A stretch of 64,000 nt of DNA from the NCBI RefSeq assembly GCF_030316845.1, contig NZ_JASZYS010000002.1, positions 248,001-312,000 on the forward strand, given 5' to 3'. A model generated the notes under the pieces. The model saw nothing but the letters and a program-made list of their open reading frames with translations. It did no database searches and was not told the DNA's origin. The position numbers and the translations under genes were made by a program. Source of the stretch: Variovorax davisae (GTDB taxonomy: Bacteria; Pseudomonadota; Gammaproteobacteria; Burkholderiales; Burkholderiaceae_C). Below, one piece after another: positions 35,930 through 45,029 of this stretch. The first letter of the stretch is position 1. Every line of letters begins with the position of its first letter.

Positions 35930-38080
35930 ATGTCAGTCTCCACCCACGGCCTTCGCGTCCGCCGCGGCCCCCACGCGGTCCGCGCGGCGGTGGAGCTGTT
36001 GTCGTCGATGCGCTTCGCGATCGCGCTGCTGACCATCATCTGCATCGCCTCGATCATCGGCACCGTGCTGAAGCAGCACGAGCCGGTCGGCAACTACGTG
36101 AACCAGTTCGGCCCCTTCTGGGCCGAGCTGTTCCGCGCCGCCCGGCTCGACTCGATCTACAGCGCCTGGTGGTTCCTGCTGATCCTGCTGTTCCTGGTGA
36201 TCAGCACCTCGCTGTGCATCGCCCGCAACACGCCGCACATCCTGCGCGACCTGAAGACCGTCAAGGAAGGCATCCGGGCCCAGAGCCTGAAGGCCTTCGG
36301 CCAGCGCGCCGAGACCGTGCTGGCCGAGACGCCCGACGGCGCCGCCCAGCGCATCGGCGCGCTGCTGGCGGGCGGCGGCTGGAAGGTCAAGCTCCAGCAC
36401 CGCGAGGCCGAAGGGCGCAGCCTGGGCTGGATGGTCGCCGCGCGCGCCGGCGGAGCCCACAAGCTCGGCTACATCGCCGCCCACGGCGCGATCGTGCTGG
36501 TCTGCATCGGCGGGCTGTTCGACGGCGACCTCGTGGTGCGGGCCCAGACCTGGTTCAACGGCAAGAGCGTCTACACCGGCGGCGGCCTGATCAAGGACGT
36601 GGCGCCCGAGCATCGCCTGTCGCCGCGCAACCCGACCTTCCGCGGCAACATCCTGGTGCCCGAGGGCGCACAGTCCAGCGTCGCGATCCTGAACCAGGCC
36701 GACGGCGTGCTGCTGCAGGACCTGCCGTTCTCGATCGAGCTCAAGAAGTTCATCGTCGAGTACTACTCGACCGGCATGCCCAAGCTGTTCGCCAGTGAAG
36801 TGGTGCTGCACGACCGCGAGACCGGGGAGCAGCTGCCCAAGCGCATCGAGGTCAACCATCCGGCGAGCTACAAGGGCGTCGAGATCTACCAGTCGAGCTT
36901 CGACGACGGCGGCTCGAGCGTGAAGCTCAAGGCGGTGCCGATGGGTGCGGCCGCCAAGCCCTTCGAGATCGACGGCACCATCGGCGCCAGCAGCGAGATC
37001 ACCAACGGCAGCGACCGGCTCACGCTCGAGCTGGTGGCGCTGCGCGTGATCAACGTCGAGAACTTCGCCGATGGCGGCGGCGCCATGACCAGCGGCGCCG
37101 ACGTGCGCAAGGTCGACCTGCGGCACGACCTCGAGTCGCGCCTGGGCGCGGCCAACAAGACCAACAAGCCCAAGGTGCTGCGCAACATCGGCCCCAGCAT
37201 CGGCTACAAGCTGCGCGACGCCTCGGGGCAGGCGCGCGAGTTCCAGAACTACATGGTGCCGGTCGACACCGGCGACGGCCAGCCGGTGTTCCTGCTCGGG
37301 GTGCGCGAGCGGCCGGAGGACCCGTTCCGCTACCTGCGCGTGCCGGCCGACGAGCAGGGCTCGATGGAAGGCTTCGTGCGCATGCGCGCCGCCCTGGCCG
37401 ATGCGCGGCTGCGCGACCGCGCCCTCGACCGCTACATCGCGCGCGCCACCGACCCCAAGCGCCCCGAGCTGGCAGCCCAGCTGCGCGCCTCCGCGGCCCG
37501 GGCGCTGGCGCTGTTCGCCGGCACGGAACGCGCCAAGGTCGATGCAATCAGCAGCGGCGGCTGGCAGGCGGTGGCCGAGTTCATGGAGGCCAACGTGCCC
37601 GAGGCCGAGCGCGAACGCGCGGCCGCCGTGCTGGTGCGCATCCTCAACGACGTGCTGTTCGAGGTGCTCAACCTCAGCCGCGAGCAGGCCGGCCAGGCCG
37701 CCATGCCGCCCGACGAGACGTCGCAGCGCTACCTCACGCAGGCGGTGCTGGCGATCAGCGACGCCCACTTCTATCCGGCCCCGGTCGCGATGATGATGAC
37801 CGACTTCAAGCAGGTCCAGGCCAGCGTCTTCCAGGTCGCACGAGCCCCTGGCAAGAACATCGTCTATCTGGGCTGCCTGTTGCTGATCGTGGGCATTTTT
37901 GCGATGCTGTACGTGCGCGAGCGCCGGCTCTGGGTGTGGCTCGCGCAGGACGGCGACAACGCCCGGGGCACGGCGGCGACCCTGGCCTTCTCGGTCAACC
38001 GCAAGACCATCGACAGCGACCGCGAATTCGAGCACTTGAAGCACAAGCTGCTCGCCATCACGAAAGACCCCGCGTCATGA
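35930..38080 (+). CDS. resB: Cytochrome c biogenesis protein ResB
   Basis: A 716-residue membrane protein, one half of the System II (Ccs) heme-attachment machinery. Near the N-terminus are membrane helices 'FAIALLTIICIASIIGTVL' and 'WWFLLILLFLVISTSLCIA', then a large periplasmic domain and a last helix 'IVYLGCLLLIVGIFAMLYV' before a short cytoplasmic tail, the usual ResB layout. I chose the ATG at 35930; an earlier in-frame ATG lies within the terminator stem. Its stop overlaps the ccsB start (ATGA). ResB and CcsB move heme to the outside and join it to CXXCH motifs. Confidence 0.95.
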   Translation: MSVSTHGLRVRRGPHAVRAAVELLSSMRFAIALLTIICIASIIGTVLKQHEPVGNYVNQFGPFWAELFRAARLDSIYSAWWFLLILLFLVISTSLCIARNTPHILRDLKTVKEGIRAQSLKAFGQRAETVLAETPDGAAQRIGALLAGGGWKVKLQHREAEGRSLGWMVAARAGGAHKLGYIAAHGAIVLVCIGGLFDGDLVVRAQTWFNGKSVYTGGGLIKDVAPEHRLSPRNPTFRGNILVPEGAQSSVAILNQADGVLLQDLPFSIELKKFIVEYYSTGMPKLFASEVVLHDRETGEQLPKRIEVNHPASYKGVEIYQSSFDDGGSSVKLKAVPMGAAAKPFEIDGTIGASSEITNGSDRLTLELVALRVINVENFADGGGAMTSGADVRKVDLRHDLESRLGAANKTNKPKVLRNIGPSIGYKLRDASGQAREFQNYMVPVDTGDGQPVFLLGVRERPEDPFRYLRVPADEQGSMEGFVRMRAALADARLRDRALDRYIARATDPKRPELAAQLRASAARALALFAGTERAKVDAISSGGWQAVAEFMEANVPEAERERAAAVLVRILNDVLFEVLNLSREQAGQAAMPPDETSQRYLTQAVLAISDAHFYPAPVAMMMTDFKQVQASVFQVARAPGKNIVYLGCLLLIVGIFAMLYVRERRLWVWLAQDGDNARGTAATLAFSVNRKTIDSDREFEHLKHKLLAITKDPAS

Positions 38081-39393
38081 CGACCACCACGCTCACGCTC
38101 AACGACAGCTGGCTCTCGCGCCGCAACGCCCTCGACTGGGTGTTCGCGCTGCTGGTGCTGGCTGGCGCCGTCTTCGCCTTCTCGCGCTACCACGGCGCGA
38201 TGGACTACTACGAGCAGACGATCCTGGTGGCGGCCGTGCCCGCCGCCGTCTGGCTGGGCTGGTTCTGGCGGCCGCTGCGGGTGCTGGCGATCGTGGTCGC
38301 GGCCGCCGCGCTGCTGGCCATCGCGTCCTACCAGGGCGACCTGGCGCGCGCGGACACGGTGTTCCAGCTCAAGTACTTCCTCTCGAGCCAGTCGGCCATC
38401 CTCTGGATGAGCGTGCTGTTCTTCATGAGCACGATCTTCTACTGGATCGGTTTCTTCAGCGGCCGCCAGGGCGACGCCATGGACCTGATCGGCTCGCGCC
38501 TGGCCTGGGCCGCGGTCACGATGGCGCTGATCGGCACCATGGTGCGCTGGTACGAGAGCCACCAGCTCGGCCCCGACATCGGCCACATCCCGGTCAGCAA
38601 CCTGTACGAGGTGTTCGTCCTCTTCTGCTGGCTCACCGCCACCTTCTACCTGTACTTCGAGTGGCGCTACCGCACCCGCGCGCTGGGGGCCTTCGTGATG
38701 CTGGTGGTCAGCGCCGCGGTCGGCTTCCTGCTCTGGTACACGCTGGTGCGCGACGCCCACGAGATCCAGCCGCTGGTGCCGGCGCTGCAGAGCTGGTGGA
38801 TGAAGCTGCACGTGCCGGCCAACTTCATCGGCTACGGCACCTTCTCGCTCGCCGCCATGGTGGCCTTCGCCTACCTGATCAAGGAGCAGGCCGGCGAGAC
38901 CCGCTGGTACAAGCTGACGCCGATCTGGCTGCTCGGCGTGGCGCTGTGCTTCGTGCCGGTGGCGTTCCGCCAGCGCGTGCAGGAGGCCGGCGGCAGCTAC
39001 TGGGTCGGCTATGCCGCGATCTCGGCGCTGATCGCCGCCGGCATCCTGATGGGCCGCAAGCGCATCGCCGCGCGGCTGCCGGCCAACGAGGTGCTCGACG
39101 ACGTGATGTACAAGTCGATCACGGTCGGCTTCGCCTTCTTCACCATCGCCACCGTGCTGGGTGCGCTGTGGGCTGCCGACGCCTGGGGCGGCTACTGGAG
39201 CTGGGACCCGAAGGAAACCTGGGCGCTGATCGTCTGGCTCAACTACGCGGCCTGGCTGCACATGCGGCTCGTGAAGGGCCTGCGCGGCACCGTGGCGGCC
39301 TGGTGGGCGCTCGGCGGCCTGGCCGTGACCACTTTTGCCTTCCTCGGCGTCAACATGTTCCTGAGCGGGCTGCACAGCTACGGAACTTTGTAG
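38077..39393 (+). CDS. ccsB: c-type cytochrome biogenesis protein CcsB (CcsA/ResC family)
   Basis: A 438-residue polytopic membrane protein with about eight helices. It contains the tryptophan-rich heme-handling WWD motif 'WGGYWSWDPKETWALI' and flanking conserved His residues ('KLHVPANFIGYG', 'AAWLHMRLVKG', 'GLHSYG'). It forms the heme channel with ResB. The ATG at 38077 overlaps the resB stop by 4 bp; an open frame upstream runs inside resB. The 115 bp after it, before msrP, holds no gene that I can see. Confidence 0.95.
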   Translation: MTTTTLTLNDSWLSRRNALDWVFALLVLAGAVFAFSRYHGAMDYYEQTILVAAVPAAVWLGWFWRPLRVLAIVVAAAALLAIASYQGDLARADTVFQLKYFLSSQSAILWMSVLFFMSTIFYWIGFFSGRQGDAMDLIGSRLAWAAVTMALIGTMVRWYESHQLGPDIGHIPVSNLYEVFVLFCWLTATFYLYFEWRYRTRALGAFVMLVVSAAVGFLLWYTLVRDAHEIQPLVPALQSWWMKLHVPANFIGYGTFSLAAMVAFAYLIKEQAGETRWYKLTPIWLLGVALCFVPVAFRQRVQEAGGSYWVGYAAISALIAAGILMGRKRIAARLPANEVLDDVMYKSITVGFAFFTIATVLGALWAADAWGGYWSWDPKETWALIVWLNYAAWLHMRLVKGLRGTVAAWWALGGLAVTTFAFLGVNMFLSGLHSYGTL

Positions 39394-39508
39394 CCGCGCA
39401 GCCGGTCTTTCGCTCGTGAAATGATCCGCAAGCGCCTGGGCAGCGTAACCGGATCTGCATCGGCAACGAACTCCCTCTGACTGAGCGTTTTCAGGCGAAA
39501 GGCATTCC

Positions 39509-40507
39509 ATGTTGATTCATTCCCGCGACGACGGCTTCCTCCATCCGCGTTCGAGCGAGATCACGCCGAAGGGCGTCTACGAAGGCCGGCGCGACATGCT
39601 GCGCTGGCTGGCCGGTGGCGCCGCCGGCGCGGCCATGGCTTCCTGGGCGGCGCGCGACGCGCTGGCGCAGGCGGCGGCACCGGGCAAGCTGGCGCCGCTG
39701 GCGGGCGCGAAATCGGCGGTCCCCGGCGCCCAGACGATGGAAAAGCTGACCGACTACAAGGACGCCACCAGCTACAACAACTACTACGAGTTCGGCACCG
39801 ACAAGGGCGATCCGGTCAAGAACGCCGGCACCTTGAAGACCCGGCCCTGGACGGTGGAGGTCGAAGGCCTGGTCAAGAAGCCGGGCAAGTACGGCATCGA
39901 GGACCTGATCAAGCTCAGCGCCCAGGAAGAGCGGATCTACCGCCTGCGCTGCGTCGAGGGCTGGTCGATGGTGATCCCCTGGGTCGGCTACTCGCTGTCG
40001 GAACTGATCAAGAAGGTCGAGCCGCAGGGCAACGCCAAGTACGTCGAGTTCCTGACGCTGGCCGATCCCAAGACCATGCCTTTCGTCGGCTCGCGCGTGC
40101 TCGAGTGGCCCTACGCGGAGGGCCTGCGCATGGACGAGGCGATGCATCCGCTGACCTTGCTGACTTTCGGCATGTACGGCGAGGTGCTGCCGAACCAGAA
40201 CGGCGCCCCGGTGCGCATCGTGGTGCCCTGGAAGTACGGCTTCAAGAGCGCCAAGTCGATCGTCAAGATCCGCTTCGTCGAGAAGGAGCCGGGCACGGCC
40301 TGGAACAAGGCCGCGGCCAACGAGTACGGCTTCTATTCCAACGTCAACCCGAACGTCGACCATCCGCGCTGGAGCCAGGCGACCGAGCGGCGCATCGGCG
40401 ACGGCGGCGGGCTGTTCGCCAAGCGCAGCAAGACCCAGATGTTCAACGGCTACGAGGCCCAGGTCGGCCAGCTGTATGCCGGCATGGACCTGAAGAAAAA
40501 CTACTGA
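39509..40507 (+). CDS. msrP: Protein-methionine-sulfoxide reductase catalytic subunit MsrP (YedY)
   Basis: A 332-residue periplasmic molybdoenzyme that reduces methionine sulfoxide in envelope proteins. The N-terminus has a twin-arginine (Tat) signal ('[13 protein letters not shown]', Arg27-Arg28), with cleavage near 'ALAQAA'. The Mo-ligand cysteine is Cys148 in '[10 protein letters not shown]'. 'YNNYYEFG' near residue 89 and '[13 protein letters not shown]' are family marks. It receives electrons from MsrQ, encoded 10 bp downstream. GCGAAAGGC precedes the ATG as a weak ribosome-binding site. Confidence 0.97.
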   Translation: MLIHSRDDGFLHPRSSEITPKGVYEGRRDMLRWLAGGAAGAAMASWAARDALAQAAAPGKLAPLAGAKSAVPGAQTMEKLTDYKDATSYNNYYEFGTDKGDPVKNAGTLKTRPWTVEVEGLVKKPGKYGIEDLIKLSAQEERIYRLRCVEGWSMVIPWVGYSLSELIKKVEPQGNAKYVEFLTLADPKTMPFVGSRVLEWPYAEGLRMDEAMHPLTLLTFGMYGEVLPNQNGAPVRIVVPWKYGFKSAKSIVKIRFVEKEPGTAWNKAAANEYGFYSNVNPNVDHPRWSQATERRIGDGGGLFAKRSKTQMFNGYEAQVGQLYAGMDLKKNY

Positions 40508-40517
40508 GCGCGGCGCC

Positions 40518-41168
40518 GTGAACAAGCTGCTGATGCACCCGGCCGCCAAGCCGGTGGTGTTCGTGCTCTGCCTGCTGCCCTTCGCGTGGCTGTTCTACGG
40601 CGCGCTGACCGACGGGCTCGGCGCCAACCCGGCCGAATACCTGATCCGCTCGACCGGCGACTGGACCTTGCGCTTCATCTGCATCGTGCTGGCGGTGACG
40701 CCGCTGCGCGTCACGCTCAAGGTCAACGCGCTGGCGCGCTTTCGCCGCATGCTGGGCTTGTTCGCCTACTTCTACGTGGTGCTGCACCTGCTGAGCTACA
40801 GCTGGTTCGACATGGGCTTCGATGTGCCCGAGATCGCCAAGGACATCGCCAAGCGGCCGTTCATTTTGGTCGGCTTCTCGGCCTTCGTGCTGCTGACGCC
40901 GCTGGCCGCGACCTCGTTCAATCGCGCCATCAAGGCGCTGGGCGCCAAGCGCTGGCAGGCGCTGCACAAGCTGGTCTACGGCATCGCCGGGCTGGGCCTG
41001 CTGCACTTCTTCTGGATGCGGGCCGGCAAGAACAACTTCGCCGAAGTGTTCGTCTACGCCGCGATCATCGCCGTGCTGCTCGGCTGGCGCGTGTGGAACT
41101 TCATGCGCAACAAGAAGCTGCCTCGGCCGATCGCCGCGGCGGCTCCCCGCGCGCCGGTCAGTCGTTGA
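40518..41168 (+). CDS. msrQ: Heme-binding membrane subunit MsrQ (YedZ)
   Basis: A 216-residue ferric-reductase-like membrane protein that passes quinol electrons through heme to periplasmic MsrP. Hydrophobic helices carry the His ligands, seen in 'FYVVLHLLSYSWFD', 'RWQALHKLVYGIAGLGLLHFFW', a layout typical of YedZ. The N-terminus 'LMHPAAKPVVFVLCLLPFAW' is also standard. It begins 10 bp after msrP and overlaps the convergent lysA gene by 11 bp at its 3' end. A basic, Pro/Ala-rich tail ends it. Confidence 0.95.
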   Translation: MNKLLMHPAAKPVVFVLCLLPFAWLFYGALTDGLGANPAEYLIRSTGDWTLRFICIVLAVTPLRVTLKVNALARFRRMLGLFAYFYVVLHLLSYSWFDMGFDVPEIAKDIAKRPFILVGFSAFVLLTPLAATSFNRAIKALGAKRWQALHKLVYGIAGLGLLHFFWMRAGKNNFAEVFVYAAIIAVLLGWRVWNFMRNKKLPRPIAAAAPRAPVSR

Positions 41169-42444
41169 AACGTTCGCTCGCGAGCTGGTCGTCGATCGAC
41201 TCGCGGCGGCGGATCAGCGTCGCCTGGGTGCCGCTCACCAGCACCTCGGCGGCGCGGCCGCGCGTGTTGTAGTTGCTGGCCATGGCCATGCAGTAGGCGC
41301 CTGCGGACAGCACCGCCAGCAGGTCGCCCGATGCCACCTGGAGCGCGCGGTCGCGGCCGATCCAGTCGCCGCTTTCGCAGACCGGGCCGACCACGTCGTA
41401 GGTCGTGGCCGGGCCGGCGCGCTCGGCCAGCGGCACGATCTGGTGGAAGGCCTGGTACATGGCCGGGCGGGGCAGGTCGTTCATCGCCGCATCCACGATG
41501 CAGAAGTTCTTTTCCTCGCCCGGCTTGAGGTACAGCACCTCGGTCACGCACACGCCGGCATTGCCCACCAGCGAGCGGCCGGGCTCGACGATCAGCCGGC
41601 GCTGGCCGAAGCCGCGGGCATCGAGCCGCGCGAGCAGCTGCTGCCAGAGCGCATCGGCGGCGGGCGGGGTGTCGCCGTTGTAGTCGATGCCCAGGCCGCC
41701 GCCGAAGTCGAGGTGGTCCAGCGGCACGCCGGCCGCCTCGATCGCCTCGACCAGGTCGAGCACGCGCTCGAGCGCCTCGAGGTAGGGCGAGGCGTCGGTG
41801 ATCTGGGAGCCGATGTGGCAGTCGATGCCGACCACCTGCAGGCCCTTGAGCGCGGCCGCGTGGCGATAGATCGGGACCGCGCGGTCGTGGGCGACGCCGA
41901 ACTTGTTGCCCTTGAGCCCGGTCGAGATGTAGGGATGGGTCTTCGGGTCGACGTTGGGATTGATGCGGATGCTGACCGCGGCGCGGCGGCCTTCCTCGAG
42001 CGCGACCGCATTGAGCACGTCGAGCTCGGCTTCGCTTTCGACGTTGAAGCAGCCGATGCCGGCCGCCAGCGCCTGCCGCATCTCGGCCCGGGTCTTGCCC
42101 ACGCCCGAGAAGATCACCTTGGCCGGGTCGGCGCCGGCGGCCAGCACCCGCGCCAGTTCGCCGCCGGAGACGATGTCGAAGCCGCAGCCGGCCTCGGCGA
42201 AGACGCGCAGCACGCCCAGCGAGGAATTGGCCTTGATCGCGTAGCAGACCAGCGCATCGCGGCCCTCGAAGCCGCGCTGGTAGGCGGCGAGGGCGTCGAG
42301 CATCCATTGCTTCGAGTAGACGAACAGGGGGGTGCCGTGTTCGCGCGCCAGGTCGGCGAGCGCCCGGCCCTCGACCTGCAGCGCGCCGTCCTGGCGTGCG
42401 ATGTGGGGATGGCCCGGAAGCCTTGCGGCGGTGGTGGCGGTCAC
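41158..42444 (-). CDS. lysA: Diaminopimelate decarboxylase
   Basis: A 428-residue PLP enzyme that makes lysine from meso-diaminopimelate. The PLP lysine is Lys71 in 'VCYAIKANSS'. Others are 'HIGSQITD', 'DFGGGLGIDY', 'EPGRSLVGNAG' and 'PVCESGDWIG' with the dimer-interface Cys. I take the GTG at 42444: it overlaps the lptM stop (GTGA) and has AGGAG about 10 nt upstream, while the open frame beyond it crosses lptM. Thus lysA is translated by coupling to lptM, a known neighbour pair in proteobacteria. Confidence 0.95.
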   Translation of the reverse strand: MTATTAARLPGHPHIARQDGALQVEGRALADLAREHGTPLFVYSKQWMLDALAAYQRGFEGRDALVCYAIKANSSLGVLRVFAEAGCGFDIVSGGELARVLAAGADPAKVIFSGVGKTRAEMRQALAAGIGCFNVESEAELDVLNAVALEEGRRAAVSIRINPNVDPKTHPYISTGLKGNKFGVAHDRAVPIYRHAAALKGLQVVGIDCHIGSQITDASPYLEALERVLDLVEAIEAAGVPLDHLDFGGGLGIDYNGDTPPAADALWQQLLARLDARGFGQRRLIVEPGRSLVGNAGVCVTEVLYLKPGEEKNFCIVDAAMNDLPRPAMYQAFHQIVPLAERAGPATTYDVVGPVCESGDWIGRDRALQVASGDLLAVLSAGAYCMAMASNYNTRGRAAEVLVSGTQATLIRRRESIDDQLASERFND

Positions 42445-42674
42445 TGGCTGGCTCCTGCAGGGGCGCTGGCGGCGGCTGCCGGCGGCTTGGCGGGGGCATC
42501 GCCGGCAGCGGTGGCGGGCGGCGTGGGCAGCAGCAATCCGGGCAGCGTGGTGCGTTCCTTGGCGAGCGGATCGGTGGGCAGGTACAACGCGCCCTTCTGG
42601 CCGCAGGCCGCGAGGCCGACGCCGAAGAGGGCGAGGCCCAGGGCGCTCACTAGAATTTGGCGAACTTTCAACAT
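42441..42674 (-). CDS. lptM: LptM/YifL-like small lipoprotein
   Basis: A 77-residue lipoprotein. The signal is 'MLKVRQILVSALGLALFG', with lipobox 'LAAC' (Cys23), followed by the family mark 'GQKGALYLP' and a Pro/Ala-rich tail. LptM assists disulfide maturation of the LptDE lipopolysaccharide translocon in E. coli. Its place directly before lysA is conserved in many proteobacteria. The ATG at 42674 is favoured over longer in-frame starts because it gives a proper lipoprotein signal and sits 6 nt after a -10 box. Confidence 0.92.
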   Translation of the reverse strand: MLKVRQILVSALGLALFGVGLAACGQKGALYLPTDPLAKERTTLPGLLLPTPPATAAGDAPAKPPAAAASAPAGASQ

Positions 42675-42680
42675 GGCGAA

Positions 42681-42686
42681 ATTGTA
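42681..42686 (-). promoter_or_regulatory. lptM-lysA promoter -10, leaderless spacing
   Basis: ATTGTA on the plus strand reads TACAAT toward lptM and ends 6 nt before its ATG, so the mRNA should begin at or next to the start codon. There is no Shine-Dalgarno sequence in the gap. Confidence 0.45.
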
Positions 42687-42706
42687 CTTTTCGACCTGGA
42701 CACGCC

Positions 42707-44635
42707 TTGCGACCCTTACGTGAACCGTCATCGCCCACGCTGGGCTACAAGCCCGAAATCGACGGATTGCGTGCCCTCGCCGTCCTGTCGGTGATCGGCT
42801 TCCATGCGTTTCCAACGGTCTTTCCCGGCGGATTCGTCGGGGTGGACGTCTTCTTCGTCATCTCCGGCTACATCATCACGCGCCTGTTGCATGCCGAGTG
42901 GCGGTCGACCGGCTCGATCGACCTGTCGGCCTTCTATGCGCGGCGTGTTCGCCGGATCTTTCCGATGCTGGTGGTGGTGGTCGCCTGCACCCTGGTGGCG
43001 TCGGACCTGCTGCTGCAGGGCATCGGACAAGTGGAGGCGGTTGGGCGATCCGCGGCGGCGTCCCTGCTGTTCGTGGGCAATCTCTACTTTCAGGCCAATA
43101 CCGGGGGCTACTTCGACCCGGTCGTCGAGCGGCTGCCATTGCTGCATCTGTGGTCGCTCGGAGTCGAAGAACAGTTCTACTTGCTGTGGCCGCTTTTGAT
43201 GGTGCTGGTGCTGCGCCGGCGACCCGGCCGCTTGTTCGGGATCGTCGCGGCCTGCGCGCTGTGCTCGTTCCTGATCGCGCTCGGCCTGGGCATGGTCAGC
43301 CCGAATGCCGCCTTCTACCAGATGCCCGCAAGATTCTGGGAACTGGCCGCCGGCGGGTTGATCGCTCTGCGGACATGGCATCGTCCCGTCTCCAGCCGGC
43401 TTCTTGCGGTCAGCGCCATCGGCCTGCTGGTGGTGGCGGTCCTTCTGCCTGGGGCGCTGCCCGGCGGCGTGCGCGTTCCGCTCGCCGTGATCGGTGCTGG
43501 AATGCTCGTGTACGCGAGTCACACCAATGCCGACCTCGGCCGGATCGGCGGCGTGCTGCGCTCCCGCCCGGCGCTGTTCTTCGGGCTGATTTCCTATTCG
43601 CTCTACCTGTGGCACTGGCCGCTGCTCGCGCTGGCACGCGCCGTGCACCCCGGTCAGGCACCGGTGCTCACGCGCGCCATTCTGTGTGCCGCGTCGGTGG
43701 CGCTCGCATGGGCCAGCTTCCGCCTGGTCGAGAACCCGCTCAGGCATCCCGCGCGGACCACGCCGGATCGCCAACTGGTCTTTGCGGGACTGCTGACATC
43801 GCTGGTGCTCGCCTATTGCAGCGTCGTCTTCACCGACGCCATGGTGAGAGGCCCGGGCGAAGACAGTCCGGCGGCGCGCATCAGCCGGGACTTCCCCGAA
43901 AACCGCTTTCGTTGCCACGCGGTGGGCGACGAGGCCGTCACTCAGGTTCCGAAACGCGGCTGCAACTCAGACGTGGACAAACCGGTGCGAGTCGCCATCT
44001 GGGGCGACTCCACGGCGCTCGCATGGCAACCGTTCGCATGGGCGCTTGCGCAGCGCGAAGGTGCTGCCGCGATCAGTTTTTCCAGGGACGCCTGTCCGCC
44101 GGCGATCGATTACGACAATCGAAAGCGGTTCCTGGAGGCGCAGCGCTGCAGGGAGTTCAACGCACGGGTGATCAGCGAAGTGGAAGCGGTCGATACCTTG
44201 ATCCTGTCTGCGGCCTGGGTGGCCCATGCCGGCGAGGACGATTTCGCGCGCCAGATCGAGGCGACGGTCGCCCGTGTCGCGCCTCGGGTGCGGGACGTTC
44301 TCATCCTGGGCCCCACGCCTTATTTGAACGAGTCCGCTTCGGCGTGTCTGGACTCGCCGCAGGCCATGGCCTGCTCGGTGAGCCGACAGGAATTCGACCG
44401 ACAGGCCGCGTCCTCCCGGACGTTCATCAGGGGCCTGCAGGCGAAACACGCCAATGTCAGCTACATCGAGCCGGCGGGGTTCTTCTGCGATGCCGATCGC
44501 TGCCCGGCGATCAAGGAGGGTTATGGCCTCTACTGGGACAGGAACCATGTCTCCTCGACGGCAGTGCGCAAGTTCTCGGAGGGTTTCCTCGCCGCGCGCT
44601 CGACGGGGTGGGCGGCCCCACTGCCGATGAACTGA
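42707..44635 (+). CDS. OafA/OatA-type acyltransferase with C-terminal SGNH domain
   Basis: About 642 residues. The N-terminal half is a polytopic acyltransferase-3 domain: '[21 protein letters not shown]', '[13 protein letters not shown]', '[10 protein letters not shown]' and '[15 protein letters not shown]'. The C-terminal half is an SGNH-type esterase: '[13 protein letters not shown]', Cys pairs, and the Asp/His pair in 'DRNHVS'. Such proteins move acetyl groups from the cytoplasm to surface polysaccharides or peptidoglycan. No ATG fits the start; TTG at 42707 is the best I can find, only 32 bp from lptM. Codon choice is less GC-biased than the neighbours, hinting at later acquisition. The acceptor is unknown. 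Confidence 0.85.
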   Translation: MRPLREPSSPTLGYKPEIDGLRALAVLSVIGFHAFPTVFPGGFVGVDVFFVISGYIITRLLHAEWRSTGSIDLSAFYARRVRRIFPMLVVVVACTLVASDLLLQGIGQVEAVGRSAAASLLFVGNLYFQANTGGYFDPVVERLPLLHLWSLGVEEQFYLLWPLLMVLVLRRRPGRLFGIVAACALCSFLIALGLGMVSPNAAFYQMPARFWELAAGGLIALRTWHRPVSSRLLAVSAIGLLVVAVLLPGALPGGVRVPLAVIGAGMLVYASHTNADLGRIGGVLRSRPALFFGLISYSLYLWHWPLLALARAVHPGQAPVLTRAILCAASVALAWASFRLVENPLRHPARTTPDRQLVFAGLLTSLVLAYCSVVFTDAMVRGPGEDSPAARISRDFPENRFRCHAVGDEAVTQVPKRGCNSDVDKPVRVAIWGDSTALAWQPFAWALAQREGAAAISFSRDACPPAIDYDNRKRFLEAQRCREFNARVISEVEAVDTLILSAAWVAHAGEDDFARQIEATVARVAPRVRDVLILGPTPYLNESASACLDSPQAMACSVSRQEFDRQAASSRTFIRGLQAKHANVSYIEPAGFFCDADRCPAIKEGYGLYWDRNHVSSTAVRKFSEGFLAARSTGWAAPLPMN

Positions 44636-44681
44636 AGCCGGATGCAGGAAAATGAGCTCTGTTCCAAGACTGAGAGCCTCG

Positions 44682-45014
44682 ATGACCGACCCCGAATACA
44701 TGGACCGCGCGGAAGCCGCACTGGCAGCGATCGAGCGTGGCTGCGACCGCATCAACGACGAGAGCGACGTCGACATCGACAACCAGCGCGTCGGGGGAAT
44801 GATCACGATCACCTTCCGCAACGGCAGCCAGCTGATCGTCAACCTGCAAAAGCCGCTGCAGGAGATCTGGCTCGCCGCGCGTTCCGGCGGCTACCACTAC
44901 CGGCACGACGGCCGGGGCTGGGTCGACACCAAGACCGGCGAGGAGTTCTTCGGCAACCTGTCGCGCGAGGCGACCCTGCAAGCGGGCCAGCCCCTGCAGT
45001 TCATCGCCGGCTGA
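44682..45014 (+). CDS. cyaY: Iron donor protein CyaY (frataxin homologue)
   Basis: A 110-residue frataxin-fold protein that binds iron and modulates Fe-S cluster assembly with IscS. The first helix is acidic ('[20 protein letters not shown]', then 'DESDVDID'), and the sheet has '[19 protein letters not shown]' and '[13 protein letters not shown]', with '[12 protein letters not shown]', all family marks. I prefer the ATG at 44682, which gives the usual length and has GAGAG upstream; an ATG at 44652 would add ten residues. The stop codon lies in a hairpin shared with the convergent PBP1A gene. Confidence 0.93.
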   Translation: MTDPEYMDRAEAALAAIERGCDRINDESDVDIDNQRVGGMITITFRNGSQLIVNLQKPLQEIWLAARSGGYHYRHDGRGWVDTKTGEEFFGNLSREATLQAGQPLQFIAG

Positions 45015-45029
45015 GCGCAGCGCGCTCAG
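45011..45029. terminator. Hairpin spanning the stop codons of cyaY and mrcA
   Basis: CTGAGCGC (45011-45018), loop AGC, GCGCTCAG (45022-45029): a perfect 8-bp stem that contains both convergent stop codons. There is no T-run on either side, so it may only slow polymerase or block read-through. Confidence 0.4.
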
